Assembly (NCBI GenBank): GCA_023544645.1
Contig: JAMJFO010000024.1
Location: forward strand, 1 to 47,568
Length of the DNA stretch: 47,568 nucleotides
DNA from: Desulfobulbaceae bacterium
Lineage (GTDB): Bacteria; Desulfobacterota; Desulfobulbia; Desulfobulbales; Desulfobulbaceae
Reading direction: 5' to 3'
Both the position numbers and the translations under genes were made by a program. The notes beneath the pieces are model-generated. The model searched no databases. It was not told the origin of the DNA and was given only the letters and a program-made list of their open reading frames with translations. Positions 47,101-47,568 of the stretch are shown here, one piece after another. Numbering within the stretch: the stretch's first letter is position 1; each line of letters opens with the position of its first letter.

Positions 47101-47568
47101 GCGGCTTTTTTCAGAAGCCACAATTCCTCGAATTCTTTTGGGCTGACATAACCCAGATAGGAATGACGCCGATTGCTGTTGTAAAACATTTCAATGTAAT
47201 CAACGATGTCTCTTCTGGCTTTCTGACGGGTCTTATAGGTTGAGAAAAAGACTCTCTCGGTTTTGAGGCTGCCGAAAAAACTCTCTGCCACCGCGTTGTC
47301 CCAACAATTGCCTTTCCTACTCATGCTGCTGAGCATTTTATGGGTTTTCAGCATTTCCTGAAAATCGTTGCTGCAATACTGGCTTCCTCGATCCGAATGA
47401 AAGATCAGGCCCGCAGCTGGGCGACGACGCCAGATTGCCATTCGCAAGGCATTGATGATCAGCGCTCTGGACATCCGGTTACTCAGAGACCAACCCACAA
47501 CCTGACGGGAGAATAGATCCAGGATAACGGCCAGATACAGCCAGCCTTCGTGGGTCCAAATGTATGTG
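47065..47568 (-). mobile_element. IS3-family insertion sequence (right part outside the window)
   Basis: The element's left end is placed near 47065, where the host frame from 46963 is broken and a TGACC...ATGGACAC end-like sequence begins. The rest is the OrfB transposase. The exact boundary and target duplication cannot be fixed without the other end. Confidence 0.65.
47097..47567 (-). CDS. IS3-family transposase OrfB (partial, at window edge)
   Basis: The C-terminal 156 residues of an rve-type integrase core are visible. The frame enters from the right edge as [26 protein letters not shown] and continues to the stop at 47097. Of the DDE triad, the second aspartate (FHSDRGSQY) and the glutamate (NAVAESFF) are present, while the first lies just outside the window. 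The closing [18 protein letters not shown] is typical of IS3. The sequence just past the stop (about 47065-47096, with GGTCAAGTAAAAATGGACAC) looks like the element's terminal repeat. It is intact as far as visible, so the element may still be mobile. Confidence 0.9.
   Translation of the reverse strand, partial: TYIWTHEGWLYLAVILDLFSRQVVGWSLSNRMSRALIINALRMAIWRRRPAAGLIFHSDRGSQYCSNDFQEMLKTHKMLSSMSRKGNCWDNAVAESFFGSLKTERVFFSTYKTRQKARRDIVDYIEMFYNSNRRHSYLGYVSPKEFEELWLLKKAA

Noticed and set aside
1-47568. CRISPR array, rRNA or riboswitch anywhere in the window
   Set aside because: No regularly spaced identical repeats, no rRNA sequence and no recognisable riboswitch core were seen. The only RNA genes I can support are tRNA-Gln and the tRNA-Arg fragment.

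Overview
The window looks like a chromosomal segment of an anaerobic, electron-transferring Deltaproteobacterium (Desulfobacterota, most plausibly Desulfobulbales). The order of housekeeping genes (serA, DUF1844, ispE, tRNA-Gln, prs, rplY, pth, carD, rluD, coaE, rho, rpmE, prfA, prmC, murA) fits that group. So do a CarD-type regulator, a glnS next to gltX, and a very large secreted multihaem cytochrome. The taxonomic call is inference from content; no 16S or marker-level comparison was possible.

Layout. (1) 1-3705, + strand: the tail of an unknown gene, then an NtrC-family response regulator and its membrane histidine kinase (PilR/PilS-like). (2) 3686-16740, - strand: an almost unbroken housekeeping block for translation (prfA, prmC, rpmE, rplY, pth, rluD, tRNA-Gln), transcription termination and regulation (rho, carD), cell wall and isoprenoid precursors (murA, ispE), CoA, PRPP and serine. 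Two clear intrinsic terminators lie inside it. (3) 16741-20227: a divergent promoter region, then gltX-glnS on the + strand. (4) 20357-30427, - strand: two giant secreted proteins. One is a 13-haem cytochrome fused to beta-helix, Calx-beta and Ig-like modules (about 2,196 aa). The other is a multi-propeller protein (six NHL repeats, two BACON-like domains, fourteen 39-residue repeats). They look like one surface or extracellular electron-transfer locus. (5) 31090-44877, - strand: a defence block. Transcription starts with a compact Wadjet/Mks-type system (jetA-jetB-jetC-jetD, all overlapping), followed by three large nucleic-acid motors: a SNF2 ATPase with two SWIM fingers, a Pif1-like helicase with HRDC and C-terminal HTH, and an archaeo-eukaryotic-primase / SF2 helicase / DUF559-like nuclease fusion. 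A good promoter candidate lies between jetD and the SNF2 gene, so these may be two co-directional units. (6) 44960-47568: mobile-element debris. It holds a truncated, frameshifted IS256-family remnant whose end abuts jetA, the 3' half of a tRNA-Arg(CCT) that looks like an attachment site, a perfect 24-bp palindrome, an orphan ClpP-like protease whose downstream partner is cut by an IS3-family element, and that IS3 element running off the window.

How it works together. The left half is core metabolism and translation in a conserved order. The right half is accessory: a redox-active cell-surface module, then a defence island next to a probable integration hot spot. The most promising undescribed system is the three-motor module (SNF2-SWIM, Pif1-HRDC-HTH, primase-helicase-nuclease) coupled to the miniature Wadjet operon. 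Second is the 13-haem/beta-helix giant with its propeller partner.
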